NCBI RefSeq assembly: GCF_002514735.1
Contig: NZ_NBWU01000005.1
Span: forward strand, 124,001-188,000
Direction of reading: 5' to 3'
Origin: Sediminicola luteus
Lineage (GTDB): Bacteria > Bacteroidota > Bacteroidia > Flavobacteriales > Flavobacteriaceae
Length of the DNA: 64,000 nucleotides
The notes under the pieces are model-generated. The model had not been told where the DNA came from, ran no database searches, and saw only the letters and a program-made list of their open reading frames with translations. Made by a program: the position numbers and the translations under genes. Position 1 is the stretch's first letter. The number at the start of each line of letters is the position of its first letter. This document shows positions 1-8,443 of the stretch, in pieces.

Positions 1-273
1 GCCATGCATATGGGTGTTGACCAAAAATCGGATAGGTGTATCGGTAATTTTGCTTATGGCCGCTTTGATTTTGCTGCTCAGTGGGGCGAATTGGTCATCT
101 ATCATTAAGGTGTATTCGGCACCTTTGTAAATACCGATGTTACCACCACGGCCCGTTAGCATATACACATGATCACTAACCTGTATTGTCTCAATTTGGG
201 TGTCTTTCATATCCTGGGCAAAGGAAATCAGTGCCAATAAGAGGGCTAAAAAGGAAAATAAGGGCTTTTTCAT
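1..273 (-). CDS. secreted MBL-fold metallo-hydrolase, 5' part only
   Basis: Ninety-one codons are present from the ATG at 273 to the window edge, and the frame is still open. A signal peptide of about 20 residues (Lys-Lys, then a Leu-rich core ending SFAQ) sends the protein out of the cytoplasm. The visible part has the beta-lactamase-fold start: VYMLTGRGGNIG, then LMIDDQF, and it stops inside VNTHMHG, the beginning of the HxHxDH zinc motif. This supports a metallo-hydrolase of the metallo-beta-lactamase superfamily. The substrate cannot be told without the C-terminal half. It is divergent from cyoE, with 131 bp between the two starts. Confidence 0.85.
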   Translation of the reverse strand, partial: MKKPLFSFLALLLALISFAQDMKDTQIETIQVSDHVYMLTGRGGNIGIYKGAEYTLMIDDQFAPLSSKIKAAISKITDTPIRFLVNTHMHG

Positions 274-346
274 GGCGAATACTTGAGATGTGTTGTGTAG
301 TGAGACGTATTTTGATTACTAAAATAACACAAACAAGGCCAGCCTT

Positions 347-377
347 TTGCAAAACTATGTTTGGCCACCTATCTTTG
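347..377 (+). promoter_or_regulatory. Bacteroidota-type promoter for cyoE
   Basis: TTG at 347-349 and TATCTTTG at 370-377 match the -33/-7 pair TTG and TAnnTTTG known for Bacteroidota sigma-A, with 20 bp between them. Transcription would begin about 20 bp before the ATG at 405, which also argues against any cyoE start upstream of the promoter. Confidence 0.6.
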
Positions 378-404
378 CGGCCTTTAAGGGAAACAGTATT
401 TTTT

Positions 405-1298
405 ATGGCCGTAGGCACCGTAACGAGCACTTCATGGGCTTCCGTTCTGGCGGATTTTAAAGAACTCACCAAAGTCAAATTGGCGGTTAGTGTGGTTTTT
501 TCTGCTGTGGCGGGTTATTTTTTGGGTGCCGATGTTATCGAAATCCGATCATTGCTTTTGTTGGCCATTGGGGGTTACGGACTCGTTGGGGCTTCGAATG
601 CGTTCAATCAGGTTATTGAGCGGGATTTGGATAAATTGATGAAGCGCACCCAAAACAGACCGGTACCGGCAGGGCGGGTCTCGGTTAAGAATGCCATGGC
701 GGTAGCCATTGCCTTGACCATTATGGGGATCGTTTCCCTCTATTACCTGAACCCGAAAACGGCCATGTTCGGGGCTATTTCCTTGTTTTTGTATACCTCG
801 GTCTATACCCCTTTAAAAACCATAACCCCTTTGTGTGTATTCGTTGGGGCATTTCCTGGGGCCATTCCTTTTATGTTGGGCTGGGTAGGGGCCACTAACG
901 AGTTCGGTATAGAGCCGGGCACCTTGTTTATGATCCAGTTCTTTTGGCAATTCCCCCATTTTTGGGCCTTGGGCTGGATGCTAGACGAAGATTACCGCCG
1001 GGGTGGTTTTAAAATGTTGCCCACTGGGAAAAAAGATGGTAAGACCGCATTTCAGATAATAATGTATACCATTTGGATGCTGGTTATTTCCATTATTCCG
1101 GCTTTTGGTATTACTGGCAAACTTCAATTGTCGGTGGTAGGGGCCATTATTATCGGTCTTATGGGGCTGGTAATGCTATATTTTGCCTTTAAGTTGTATG
1201 AAAAACGGGATAATGCCACCGCCCGAAAATTAATGTTGGCCAGTGTGAGTTACATCAGTCTTATGCAGATCGTGTATGTCATCGATAAATTTATTTGA
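405..1298 (+). CDS. cyoE: protoheme IX farnesyltransferase (heme O synthase)
   Basis: UbiA-superfamily prenyltransferase of 297 residues that farnesylates heme b to heme O, the first step to heme A for the terminal oxidase, in the inner membrane. The first Asp-rich motif is visible at about residues 65-86 (NQVIERDLDKLMKRT, then RPVPAG) and the second at about 193 (DEDYRRGGFKM). About eight hydrophobic helices are present, and the length is normal for the family. The open frame runs upstream to 186, but that extension crosses the promoter and is not family-like, so I use the ATG at 405. It opens the oxidase gene cluster. The symbol ctaB is equally used. Confidence 0.95.
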   Translation: MAVGTVTSTSWASVLADFKELTKVKLAVSVVFSAVAGYFLGADVIEIRSLLLLAIGGYGLVGASNAFNQVIERDLDKLMKRTQNRPVPAGRVSVKNAMAVAIALTIMGIVSLYYLNPKTAMFGAISLFLYTSVYTPLKTITPLCVFVGAFPGAIPFMLGWVGATNEFGIEPGTLFMIQFFWQFPHFWALGWMLDEDYRRGGFKMLPTGKKDGKTAFQIIMYTIWMLVISIIPAFGITGKLQLSVVGAIIIGLMGLVMLYFAFKLYEKRDNATARKLMLASVSYISLMQIVYVIDKFI

Positions 1299-1309
1299 TT
1301 CCGAATAAT

Positions 1310-1894
1310 ATGGATCTTACCCAAGCGAGTTATAAAGAAAAGAATGCCCGAGCGAAAAAAATGATGCTTTGGTTTGCCATCATAAGCCTTTCCATGGGTT
1401 TTGCGGGTTGGACATCGGCCTATATCGTAAGTAGTAGCCGTGAAGATTGGTTGAAGGATTTTGAGCTGCCTTCCGCCTTTTTTATAAGTACGGTACTGAT
1501 CATTATCAGTAGTCTTACCTATGTGTGGGCCAAAAATGCCCTAAAAAAAGGAATGTCGCAACAAGTAAGCCTGGCCTTGGCCATTACCTTATTATTAGGG
1601 TTGGCGTTTATAATTATGCAGTTTCAAGGTTTCGGACAATTGATCGGCCAAGGGTTTTATTTTACGGGCGAGACCAGTAATATTACCATGTCGTATATCT
1701 ATTTGATAGCTGCCGTACATATATTGCACGTGGTGGCCGGACTCATCAGTCTTTTGGTGGTTTTGGTGCAGCAACTACGTGGCAAATACAGTCCCGACAA
1801 TATGTTGGGCTTTGAATTAGGGGCCACTTTTTGGCACTTTTTAGGGGTGTTGTGGTTGTACCTGATTCTGTTTTTCCATTTCTATAGGCCCTAG
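1310..1894 (+). CDS. cytochrome c oxidase subunit III-like protein (short form)
   Basis: A 194-residue membrane protein of the heme-copper oxidase subunit III family, with about five helices. It starts with a short basic N-terminus and a helix containing MMLWFAIISLSMGFAGW, and ends with the family-typical GATFWHFLGVLWLYLILF. Subunit III sits beside the catalytic subunit and stabilises it. I chose ATG 1310; a TTG at 1295 overlaps the cyoE stop. It lies 11 bp after cyoE and is followed by a second, longer subunit III homologue, an arrangement known from Bacteroidota caa3-type clusters. Subunits I and II are not in the window. Confidence 0.88.
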   Translation: MDLTQASYKEKNARAKKMMLWFAIISLSMGFAGWTSAYIVSSSREDWLKDFELPSAFFISTVLIIISSLTYVWAKNALKKGMSQQVSLALAITLLLGLAFIIMQFQGFGQLIGQGFYFTGETSNITMSYIYLIAAVHILHVVAGLISLLVVLVQQLRGKYSPDNMLGFELGATFWHFLGVLWLYLILFFHFYRP

Positions 1895-2040
1895 CGGACA
1901 CTAAAGTAAATCGGAAAACGTTTTTGTTGTCGTTTAAATAGGCTCCTTAATTAAAAATGATATAAATCATCTAAGGGGTTTTCTAACGTTGGAAAAAGTG
2001 TAAATTTGTGAAAATTTTAATAATAGGATAATTAAATTGT

Positions 2041-3015
2041 ATGGATACTACGGTTACTACGGGTGCTGAAGGAAGTGTTTGGGGCGGCGGTAATAAGCCT
2101 TTGAACGCAAGCTATGGCAAAATGATGATGTGGTTCTTCATCGTTTCCGATGCGCTTACCTTCTCCGGGTTTATTGCAGCTTATGGCTTCTCTAGATTTA
2201 AGTTTATTGAAACCTGGCCGATCGCCGATGAGGTGTTCACCCACGTACCTTTCTTTCATGGCAATTACCCCATGTACTATGTGGCCTTTATGACCTTTGT
2301 TTTGATCATGTCTTCGGTTACTATGGTATTGGCGGTAGATGCCGGTCATAAACTTCAAAAAACCAAGGTAACTTGGTATATGTTCGCTACCATTATCGGC
2401 GGACTTATATTCGTTGGGTCGCAAGCTTGGGAATGGGCTACCTTTATCAAAGGTGATTTTGGTGCTGTTGAGACCAAGGGCGGCCAGATCCTACAATTCG
2501 TAAAAGCCGATACCGGCGAGCGTGCCGCTTTGTCCGATTTTGCCAAAGACCTTCATGAAGATAGGGTGCAGCACGAACGTAAAAACGGACTTTGGTTTAC
2601 CAGTGAAGGAGCTGGTGAGGCTTTTTCCGTAAATGAGGTGGTTGAAGGTTTTAAAGCCAATCCTAATATTTTGGTGCGTACCGAAATGTTGACCGAAGAA
2701 GGGGAAAAGACCTTATTGACCCGTCAGCAATCCCTAAAAGAATTGGAGAACGCCAAATATGTAATCAAAGGGGCCAACTTGATTCGTAACGAATACGGAA
2801 CCCGTTTGTTCGCCGACTTCTTCTTCTTTATTACCGGTTTCCACGGTTTCCACGTATTCTCTGGGGTGGTAATCAATATCATCATCTTTTTTAATGTGAT
2901 TTTGGGCACTTATGAGCGCAGAAAGCAGTATGAAATGGTGGAGAAAGTGGGACTTTACTGGCACTTTGTAGATTTGGTTTGGGTATTCGTATTTACCTTC
3001 TTCTACTTGGTTTAA
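2041..3015 (+). CDS. cytochrome c oxidase subunit III (long form)
   Basis: A 324-residue subunit III family protein of the inner membrane. Helices near residues 27-50, 75-100 and 110-134 are followed by a hydrophilic stretch of about 118 residues (138-255). The usual C-terminal helices then resume with FFFFITGFHGFHVFSG and end with GLYWHFVDLVWVFVFTFFY. The motif pair GFHGFHV and YWHFVDLVW is diagnostic for the family. The polar insertion, rich in Glu and Lys, is unusual against the classic subunit and is treated as a finding. It is 146 bp after the short homologue and 27 bp before the subunit IV-like gene. Confidence 0.93.
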   Translation: MDTTVTTGAEGSVWGGGNKPLNASYGKMMMWFFIVSDALTFSGFIAAYGFSRFKFIETWPIADEVFTHVPFFHGNYPMYYVAFMTFVLIMSSVTMVLAVDAGHKLQKTKVTWYMFATIIGGLIFVGSQAWEWATFIKGDFGAVETKGGQILQFVKADTGERAALSDFAKDLHEDRVQHERKNGLWFTSEGAGEAFSVNEVVEGFKANPNILVRTEMLTEEGEKTLLTRQQSLKELENAKYVIKGANLIRNEYGTRLFADFFFFITGFHGFHVFSGVVINIIIFFNVILGTYERRKQYEMVEKVGLYWHFVDLVWVFVFTFFYLV

Positions 3016-3042
3016 TTCAATAATAGATTTTAAGAGCTGAAC

Positions 3043-3426
3043 ATGGCACACGAACATAAATTAGAGATATTTAGAGGACTGGTAAAGTTTAAGTCCAACA
3101 TCCAAAAGATTTGGGGTGTATTGATTTTCCTAACCATCGTTACCGCTGTTGAGGTAGCCTTGGGTATCATTAAACCCGATTTCTTGGTGCATACCCGTAT
3201 CCTTGGAATGAAATTATTGAACTGGATCTTTATCATTCTTACTATCGTTAAGGCCTACTATATCGCATGGGACTTTATGCACGTACGTGACGAAAAGCCC
3301 GGTCTTAGAAAATCGGTAGTTTGGGTACCCGTATTTTTGATTGCGTATTTGGTATTCATCTTATTGATCGAAGGGGATTATATCTACGAAGTCTACAAAG
3401 ACGGATTCGTAAAATGGAACTTCTAA
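3043..3426 (+). CDS. cytochrome c oxidase subunit IV-like protein (CtaF type)
   Basis: A small protein of 127 residues with a hydrophilic N-terminus and three hydrophobic helices (about residues 25-45, 57-77 and 93-112). The segment MHVRDEKPGLRKSVVWVP and the three-helix plan fit the COX4/prokaryotic cytochrome c oxidase subunit IV family, which assists the bacterial oxidase rather than carrying redox centres. It follows the long subunit III by 27 bp, and a terminator follows 25 bp after the stop, so it ends this transcription unit. Confidence 0.88.
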   Translation: MAHEHKLEIFRGLVKFKSNIQKIWGVLIFLTIVTAVEVALGIIKPDFLVHTRILGMKLLNWIFIILTIVKAYYIAWDFMHVRDEKPGLRKSVVWVPVFLIAYLVFILLIEGDYIYEVYKDGFVKWNF

Positions 3427-3451
3427 CCGATTCACGGTTATAAAATAATAA

Positions 3452-3478
3452 AGGCGGTAGTGATACCGTCTTTTTTTT
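3452..3478 (+). terminator. rho-independent terminator after the oxidase genes
   Basis: An 8-bp stem (AGGCGGTA with TACCGTCT, one G-T pair) and a 4-nt loop are followed by eight T. It separates the cyoE-subunit IV unit from the SCO operon, which has its own promoter element at 3607. Confidence 0.8.
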
Positions 3479-3493
3479 GTTTAAGGGGCAAAC

Positions 3494-3540
3494 ACATAAT
3501 GCCCTCACCCCCAATTCCCTCTCCCAGAGGTAGAGGGGGC
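3494..3540 (+). repeat. dispersed GC-rich repeat, copy 1
   Basis: A C-rich then G-rich element that contains an inverted repeat (CCCTCTCCC, then GAGGTAGAGGG). Nearly the same sequence occurs on the opposite strand at 42604-42652, and a weaker relative lies at 46793-46815. It codes for nothing. Confidence 0.8.
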
Positions 3541-3606
3541 TACAGCCAAAAAGCCTTAATTTTTGGTTTAGTACCTATTCAAGTTTTTAGATATCTAAGG
3601 ATGCCT

Positions 3607-3614
3607 TATTTTTG
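3607..3614 (+). promoter_or_regulatory. -7 promoter element TATTTTTG for the SCO operon
   Basis: An exact TAnnTTTG match 18 bp before the ATG at 3633. No clear TTG is seen at the -33 position. The element overlaps an alternative upstream start (3612), so that start can be dismissed. Confidence 0.5.
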
Positions 3615-3632
3615 TACCCATTTTGTTCGTTT

Positions 3633-4259
3633 ATGAATTTCAAAAAAGCCTTTGTTCTTTTCGTACTCTTTGTGCTGCCATTGGTGGCCTATCTTTTCTT
3701 TGCTTCTGGGATCCATAATTTTGGAAAGCTTCCCGTCTTGACCGAGCAGGTGCAAGAATTGGGACAAGGGGAGGTGCGCTTGCAAGATAAGATTACGGTT
3801 TTGGGTTTTTTGGGGGCTCAGGTTGATCAAACCAAAGGCATCGTATTCAACTTAAACCAAAAGATTTATAAACCTTTTCACGAGTTTTCCGATTTTCAAT
3901 TTGTAATGGTGGTGCCCCAAGGTCAGGAAGCGGCCGTGGAAAGCCTTAAAAAAGAAATGGGTCAATTAGGGGATATCGATAAATGGTATTTCGTGTTTTT
4001 ATCCGAGGAAGAAATTGGGGAAACGTTTCAGAGCCTGGGATCCAATATTAGCTTGGATGCCCATTGGGGAAGCCCCTATGTATTTTTGGTAGATAAGGAC
4101 AGAAACCTACGTGGACGTACCGACGATGAAGATGAAGGCGTAAAGTATGGTTTTGATGCCCGCTCAGTGGCCGAGATCAATAACAAAATGGAAGACGACG
4201 TAAAGATTTTGTTGGCCGAGTACCGTATGGCCTTAAAAAAGAATAATGTAGCGCGTTAG
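3633..4259 (+). CDS. membrane-anchored thioredoxin-fold-like protein without cysteines, next to SCO1
   Basis: A 208-residue protein with one N-terminal membrane anchor (residues 5-25). The rest looks like a thioredoxin-like or SCO-like fold: KITVLGFLGAQVDQTKG, a strand FQFVMVVPQG, and late in the chain GSPYVFLVDKDRNLRGRTDD, which resembles the SCO1 region LVDKEGFIR. No cysteine is present, so it cannot act as a thiol redox or CxxxC copper protein. It ends 1 bp before SCO1 and is probably cotranscribed, so a structural or partner role in oxidase assembly is the best inference. I do not recognise a named family. Confidence 0.75.
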   Translation: MNFKKAFVLFVLFVLPLVAYLFFASGIHNFGKLPVLTEQVQELGQGEVRLQDKITVLGFLGAQVDQTKGIVFNLNQKIYKPFHEFSDFQFVMVVPQGQEAAVESLKKEMGQLGDIDKWYFVFLSEEEIGETFQSLGSNISLDAHWGSPYVFLVDKDRNLRGRTDDEDEGVKYGFDARSVAEINNKMEDDVKILLAEYRMALKKNNVAR

Positions 4260-4260
4260 T

Positions 4261-4992
4261 ATGGCAGCAAAAAAGAACTATACCTATGTGTGGGTCTCCT
4301 TGATCATTCTGGTTTTCGGTATTCTGACCGTACCCCGGCTGGTAGAACGTTTTACCGGTGGCGATATAATAGAGAACGATCGTATGAGTGCCGAAAACGA
4401 TCCCAATCGGTTGGCCTATGTGGTACTGAACGGAGAAAGGGCCAAAGCGCCTGGTTTTGCTTTAATGAACCAAGACAGCCTTTTGGTAACCGAGGCCGAT
4501 TTTGGCGGAAAAGTGTATGTAGCCGAGTTTTTCTTCACTACTTGTCCTACCATTTGTCCGGTGATGACCAAAAATCTGGTCAGCCTACAAAATACCTTTA
4601 AAGATTCGCCCGATTTTGGGATTGCCTCCTTTAGTATCAACCCACGTTACGATACCCCTGGGGTGCTCAAGGCCTATGCCGAAAAATATGGCATCGATAA
4701 ATTGGAGTGGCATTTGCTCACTGGGGAACAAGACGCGATCCATAAATTGGCCAATGAGGGCTATTCTATTTTTGCTACCCAAATGGATGAGGCTCCGGGC
4801 GGTTTTGAACATTCCGGATTATTCGCCTTGGTAGATAAGGAAGGTTTTATCAGAAGTCGTAAAGACCAGTTTGGAAACCCCATTGTGTATTACCGTGGGG
4901 CCATTTTGGAGGGTAAAGGGAAGAACCGTGAAGGTGAAACCGAACAGATAGGCATTTTACGGGAAGATATTAAAAAGTTATTGGAAGAATGA
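4261..4992 (+). CDS. SCO1/SenC family copper chaperone for cytochrome oxidase
   Basis: A 243-residue protein with an N-terminal anchor and a periplasmic thioredoxin fold. The copper ligands are visible: C95 and C99 in TTCPTICPVM, and H184 in FEHSGLF. SCO proteins deliver copper to the CuA site of oxidase subunit II and may also reduce its thiols. The gene sits between the Cys-less relative (1 bp upstream) and DUF420 (4-bp ATGA overlap downstream), so the three are translationally close. Confidence is high for the family; which oxidase it serves is inferred from position. Confidence 0.95.
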   Translation: MAAKKNYTYVWVSLIILVFGILTVPRLVERFTGGDIIENDRMSAENDPNRLAYVVLNGERAKAPGFALMNQDSLLVTEADFGGKVYVAEFFFTTCPTICPVMTKNLVSLQNTFKDSPDFGIASFSINPRYDTPGVLKAYAEKYGIDKLEWHLLTGEQDAIHKLANEGYSIFATQMDEAPGGFEHSGLFALVDKEGFIRSRKDQFGNPIVYYRGAILEGKGKNREGETEQIGILREDIKKLLEE

Positions 4993-5516
4993 GTGTACAG
5001 GCAGATGAGAAGAGGATAAAACGATTGATTACCATCGTTTCAATAGTAATACCAGTAGCTGTAGCGGCCTTGTTCGGTATTAAAATACCCGATGTAGAGC
5101 CTTTACGTTTTCTGCCCCCCATTTACGCTACCATCAACGGATTGACTGCGGTATTGCTCGTTTTTGCGGTATGGGCGATAAAGAATAAAAATAGAAAACT
5201 ACATAATCGTTTAATCAATGTGTGTATAGGGCTTTCCTTGGGCTTTTTGCTTATGTATATCGCCTATCACATGACCTCCGATTCTACCGTGTTTGGTGGT
5301 GAAGGTTGGATCAAGCCCGTATATTACTTTATTTTGATCAGCCATATCGTGTTGTCCATTCTAGTAATCCCCATGGTGTTGCGCACTTATGCTGCTGCTT
5401 ATTTGGGCGATTGGAAAAAACATCGGAAAATGTCGAAATGGACTTTTCCTGTTTGGCTGTATGTGGCTGTTACCGGTGTGGTGGTTTATCTAATGATTTC
5501 CCCTTATTATGTCTAA
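4989..5516 (+). CDS. DUF420 family membrane protein
   Basis: A 175-residue protein with five predicted helices and conserved histidines (AYHMTSDSTVFGG, ISHIVLSILVIP, KHRKMSKWTFPVWLYV). This matches the DUF420 family (YozB-like), which is usually found beside SCO1 and cytochrome oxidase genes. The His residues at helix ends suggest metal or heme handling, but the biochemical role is not established. The start codon overlaps the SCO1 stop by 4 bp, and the end overlaps the next small gene by 8 bp. Confidence 0.9.
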   Translation: MSVQADEKRIKRLITIVSIVIPVAVAALFGIKIPDVEPLRFLPPIYATINGLTAVLLVFAVWAIKNKNRKLHNRLINVCIGLSLGFLLMYIAYHMTSDSTVFGGEGWIKPVYYFILISHIVLSILVIPMVLRTYAAAYLGDWKKHRKMSKWTFPVWLYVAVTGVVVYLMISPYYV

Positions 5517-5727
5517 GCGAATTCTAAAATCTGTTACAGTTGCCGTATTGTTGTTCCTGCCTACAATAATGCAGGCCCAATGTGCCATGTGTAGGGCCGT
5601 TTTGCAAAGTGAGGAAAACAATGCCGTGGCCGAAGGCATTAATAACGGTATCGTATATCTAATGGCCTTACCCTATGTTTTGGTAGCTGGGGTGTTTTAC
5701 TTCGTTTATAAAAAATTGAAATCCTAG
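5509..5727 (+). CDS. small exported membrane protein with CAMC motif
   Basis: A 72-residue protein with a signal-like N-terminus ending MQAQ, directly followed by CAMCRAVLQS, a short polar stretch, then one transmembrane helix (about residues 48-66) and a basic tail. The two cysteines would sit just outside the membrane and could bind metal or form a disulfide. It overlaps DUF420 by 8 bp and ends the operon. I have no function for it; position suggests a part in oxidase maturation. Confidence 0.8.
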   Translation: MSKRILKSVTVAVLLFLPTIMQAQCAMCRAVLQSEENNAVAEGINNGIVYLMALPYVLVAGVFYFVYKKLKS

Positions 5728-5880
5728 GTTATTTGCTGATATTTTACCAAATAGCAATGCCATTCTGCCCAATACTTTCTTTTTAACTTAATTTTTTCAT
5801 TTTTAACGTAACATTTTCGTCGCTTTGTTGTCTATTAATTGAATTCAAGCAATCAATCAAAAAACAAAGCCAACCCAATT

Positions 5881-7128
5881 ATGTTCGATCTCGATAGGTG
5901 GAAGGAAATCTTCGACGCCATCCTTAAGAACAAATTACGGACTTTCCTAACCGGGCTTTCCGTAGCCTCCGGTATTTTTATCCTAGTCATCCTATTAGGG
6001 TTCGGGCAAGGTATGCACAATGGTATCGCCAAAGAATTCTCTAACGATTCGGCCAACCGTATCTTCGTCTGGACCTGGCGTACCACCAAAGAGCACAAAG
6101 GGCTTAACCCGGGCAGGCGTATTGTGATGAACAATGAAAACGCCGCCTATATCGAAAAGGCCTTTGGAGAGTATTTAGATGCCAAAAGTCCGCTTCTTCG
6201 GGTACAGACCACCAGTATAACCTACGGAAAAGAGACTTTGGGTTATCGGGTACAAGGCGTGGGCCCGGATTATCAGCCTATTGAAAATGAATTTATGAGC
6301 GAAGGCCGTTTTTTGAGTGAAAAAGATATGGCCGAACGCGCCAAAGTGGCCGTGCTCAGTAATAAAATGAAACGGGAAGTCTTTAAAAAAGACGATGAGC
6401 CCTTGGGCAAGTTTATCAAGATTTCAGGCGTGCCTTTCAAGATCATCGGTTTCTATGGTGATCCGGGTGGGGATCAAGAAGAACAACGGATCTATATTCC
6501 GTTCACTACGGCCCAAATCGTGTTCAATGGTTCCGATACCGTGAATAATTTGGCCTATAACCTAAAACCCCAAGCTACTTTCGACGAGACCGTAAAGGCG
6601 AGTATGGAGTTCTCCGAGAACCTAAAGACCTATTTGAAACAAGTACATATGGTGGCTCCGGAAGATGAAGGTGCCATAAGGGTATTCAATACCTTGGAGC
6701 AGGCCAAACGCTTCCATAACCTGACCGGTGGTATAAAACTGTTCTTTTGGTTCGTTGGCATCTGTACCATTGTGGCCGGGGTAGTTGGTGTAAGCAATAT
6801 TATGCTGATCGTTGTCAAAGAACGTACTAAGGAAATTGGGGTCCGAAAAGCTTTGGGGGCCAAACCTTGGTCTATTGTGGCCATGATCGTACAGGAAGCG
6901 GTCTTTGTAACGGCCGTATCCGGTTTTGGCGGACTTATTTTCAGTATGGGTCTTTTGGAATTGGTAGGGCCTAATATTGAGGTGGATTATATCCTGAACC
7001 CATCCGTGAATTTCCAAGTGGCGATAACCACGGTATTCTTATTGATTGGGGCAGGGGTTTTGGCCGGTTTTTTCCCGGCTTGGCGTGCTGCACGCATGAG
7101 TACCATTGATGCATTAAGAGACGAATAG
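5881..7128 (+). CDS. MacB-like ABC transporter permease, type A (cassette 1)
   Basis: A 415-residue permease with a first helix after KNKLRTFLTGLSV, a periplasmic MacB_PCD domain (about residues 40-260) and a C-terminal FtsX domain with three helices. The family motif NIMLIVVKERTKEIGVRKALGA is present just after the second helix. These proteins work as dimers with an ATPase and transmit ATP hydrolysis to the periplasm. The start at 5881 (MFDLDRW) matches the paralogue at 10347; a TTG at 5839 is less likely. The next permease starts directly after the stop codon. Confidence 0.92.
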   Translation: MFDLDRWKEIFDAILKNKLRTFLTGLSVASGIFILVILLGFGQGMHNGIAKEFSNDSANRIFVWTWRTTKEHKGLNPGRRIVMNNENAAYIEKAFGEYLDAKSPLLRVQTTSITYGKETLGYRVQGVGPDYQPIENEFMSEGRFLSEKDMAERAKVAVLSNKMKREVFKKDDEPLGKFIKISGVPFKIIGFYGDPGGDQEEQRIYIPFTTAQIVFNGSDTVNNLAYNLKPQATFDETVKASMEFSENLKTYLKQVHMVAPEDEGAIRVFNTLEQAKRFHNLTGGIKLFFWFVGICTIVAGVVGVSNIMLIVVKERTKEIGVRKALGAKPWSIVAMIVQEAVFVTAVSGFGGLIFSMGLLELVGPNIEVDYILNPSVNFQVAITTVFLLIGAGVLAGFFPAWRAARMSTIDALRDE

Positions 7129-8370
7129 ATGTTTAATAGAGATCGTTGGATAGAGATTCTGGAGGTGCTCACCTCAAATATGTTCCGAACCATATTAACG
7201 GCCTTCGGGGTGTTTTGGGGTATTTTGATATTGATGATCCTATTGGCAGCCGGCAAGGGTCTGGAAAATGGTATCCGGTCCGATTTTGGCGATATTGCCA
7301 CCAATACCATGTTCATGTGGACCCAGACCACCACCAAACCTTATAAAGGGTTGCCCCAAGGAAGACGCTTCAATTTTAAGATTTCAGATATAGGTGCCAT
7401 AAAGCAGAATATTCCCAATATGCGCTTCGTATCGCCTCGGAATGGGTTAGGGGCTACCGTAATCCGAGGGTTAAATACCGAATCGGCCCAAGTATTCGGC
7501 GATTATCCTGAAATTATACAACAAGACCCCATTTCCATATTGGAGGGTAGATTTATCAACCATAGCGATATTAACGATAAACGTAAAGTAGCGGTAATTG
7601 GTGAGGGTCTCCAAAAGAGCCTATACAATGCCAAGGAATCGCCCATTGGCACCTATATAAAGGTACAAGGGGTCAATTTTTTGGTGATCGGGGTGTATAA
7701 CAAAAAAGAAAACGGCGGAAGCGATAACGAACAAAAAGATATATACGTACCCTTTACTTCCTTTTCACAGGCCTTTAACCGAGCCGATAATGTGGGATGG
7801 ATGGCCTTGACCGCAGTAGATGGGGCCTCGATTTCACAGTTGAAGGAAGATATCATTGCCTTGGTAAAGGAGAATCGAAAGATCCATCCAGATGATATGC
7901 GGGCCATAGGTCATTTCGATCTCTATGAACAGTACCGCAGGGTAGAATCTTTATTCGGGGCCATGAGTTTTATCGCCTATTTTGTGGGTATCTTAGTGTT
8001 GCTTAGTGGTATTATCGGGGTGAGTAACATTATGCTCATCGTGGTAAAAGAGCGTACCAAGGAAATCGGTATCCGTAGGGCTTTGGGCGAGAGTCCTTGG
8101 TCCATTAAACTACAGGTATTGTTAGAATCGATTACCCTGACCCTGATTTCGGGTATTGCCGGCATTGTTATGGGTACCTTGTTCATCTATGCGGTAAACT
8201 ATGTGCTCGATATGAACGGACCCGTAGACATGTTCATGAATCCCTCGGTAAGCCTGGGTGTGGTACTTGGAGCCTTGGGCATTTTGATCGGTGCAGGAAT
8301 CTTGGCAGGTTTTATCCCGGCCAACGGCGCCATAAAAGTAAAGCCCGTAGATGCGCTACGTGCCGAATAA
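7129..8370 (+). CDS. MacB-like ABC transporter permease, type B (cassette 1)
   Basis: A 413-residue permease with the same plan as its neighbour: N-terminal helix after SNMFRTILTAFGV, a periplasmic MacB_PCD domain, and an FtsX C-terminus with VVKERTKEIGIRRALG. It is closer to the permease at 11579 (both have NMFRT and LTxxGV at the N-terminus) than to its direct neighbour, so types A and B probably form heterodimers. It immediately follows the type A gene, and the adaptor gene comes 73 bp later. Confidence 0.92.
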   Translation: MFNRDRWIEILEVLTSNMFRTILTAFGVFWGILILMILLAAGKGLENGIRSDFGDIATNTMFMWTQTTTKPYKGLPQGRRFNFKISDIGAIKQNIPNMRFVSPRNGLGATVIRGLNTESAQVFGDYPEIIQQDPISILEGRFINHSDINDKRKVAVIGEGLQKSLYNAKESPIGTYIKVQGVNFLVIGVYNKKENGGSDNEQKDIYVPFTSFSQAFNRADNVGWMALTAVDGASISQLKEDIIALVKENRKIHPDDMRAIGHFDLYEQYRRVESLFGAMSFIAYFVGILVLLSGIIGVSNIMLIVVKERTKEIGIRRALGESPWSIKLQVLLESITLTLISGIAGIVMGTLFIYAVNYVLDMNGPVDMFMNPSVSLGVVLGALGILIGAGILAGFIPANGAIKVKPVDALRAE

Positions 8371-8443
8371 ATATGTAAATAATAAATCAATCAAATATAT
8401 AGGTCATTGAAATTGATCTTGGAATTTCCATAAATCCTAACAC

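Noticed and set aside
186-404. N-terminal extension of cyoE by 73 codons
   Set aside because: It crosses the predicted promoter and overlaps the divergent MBL gene; the sequence is not family-like.
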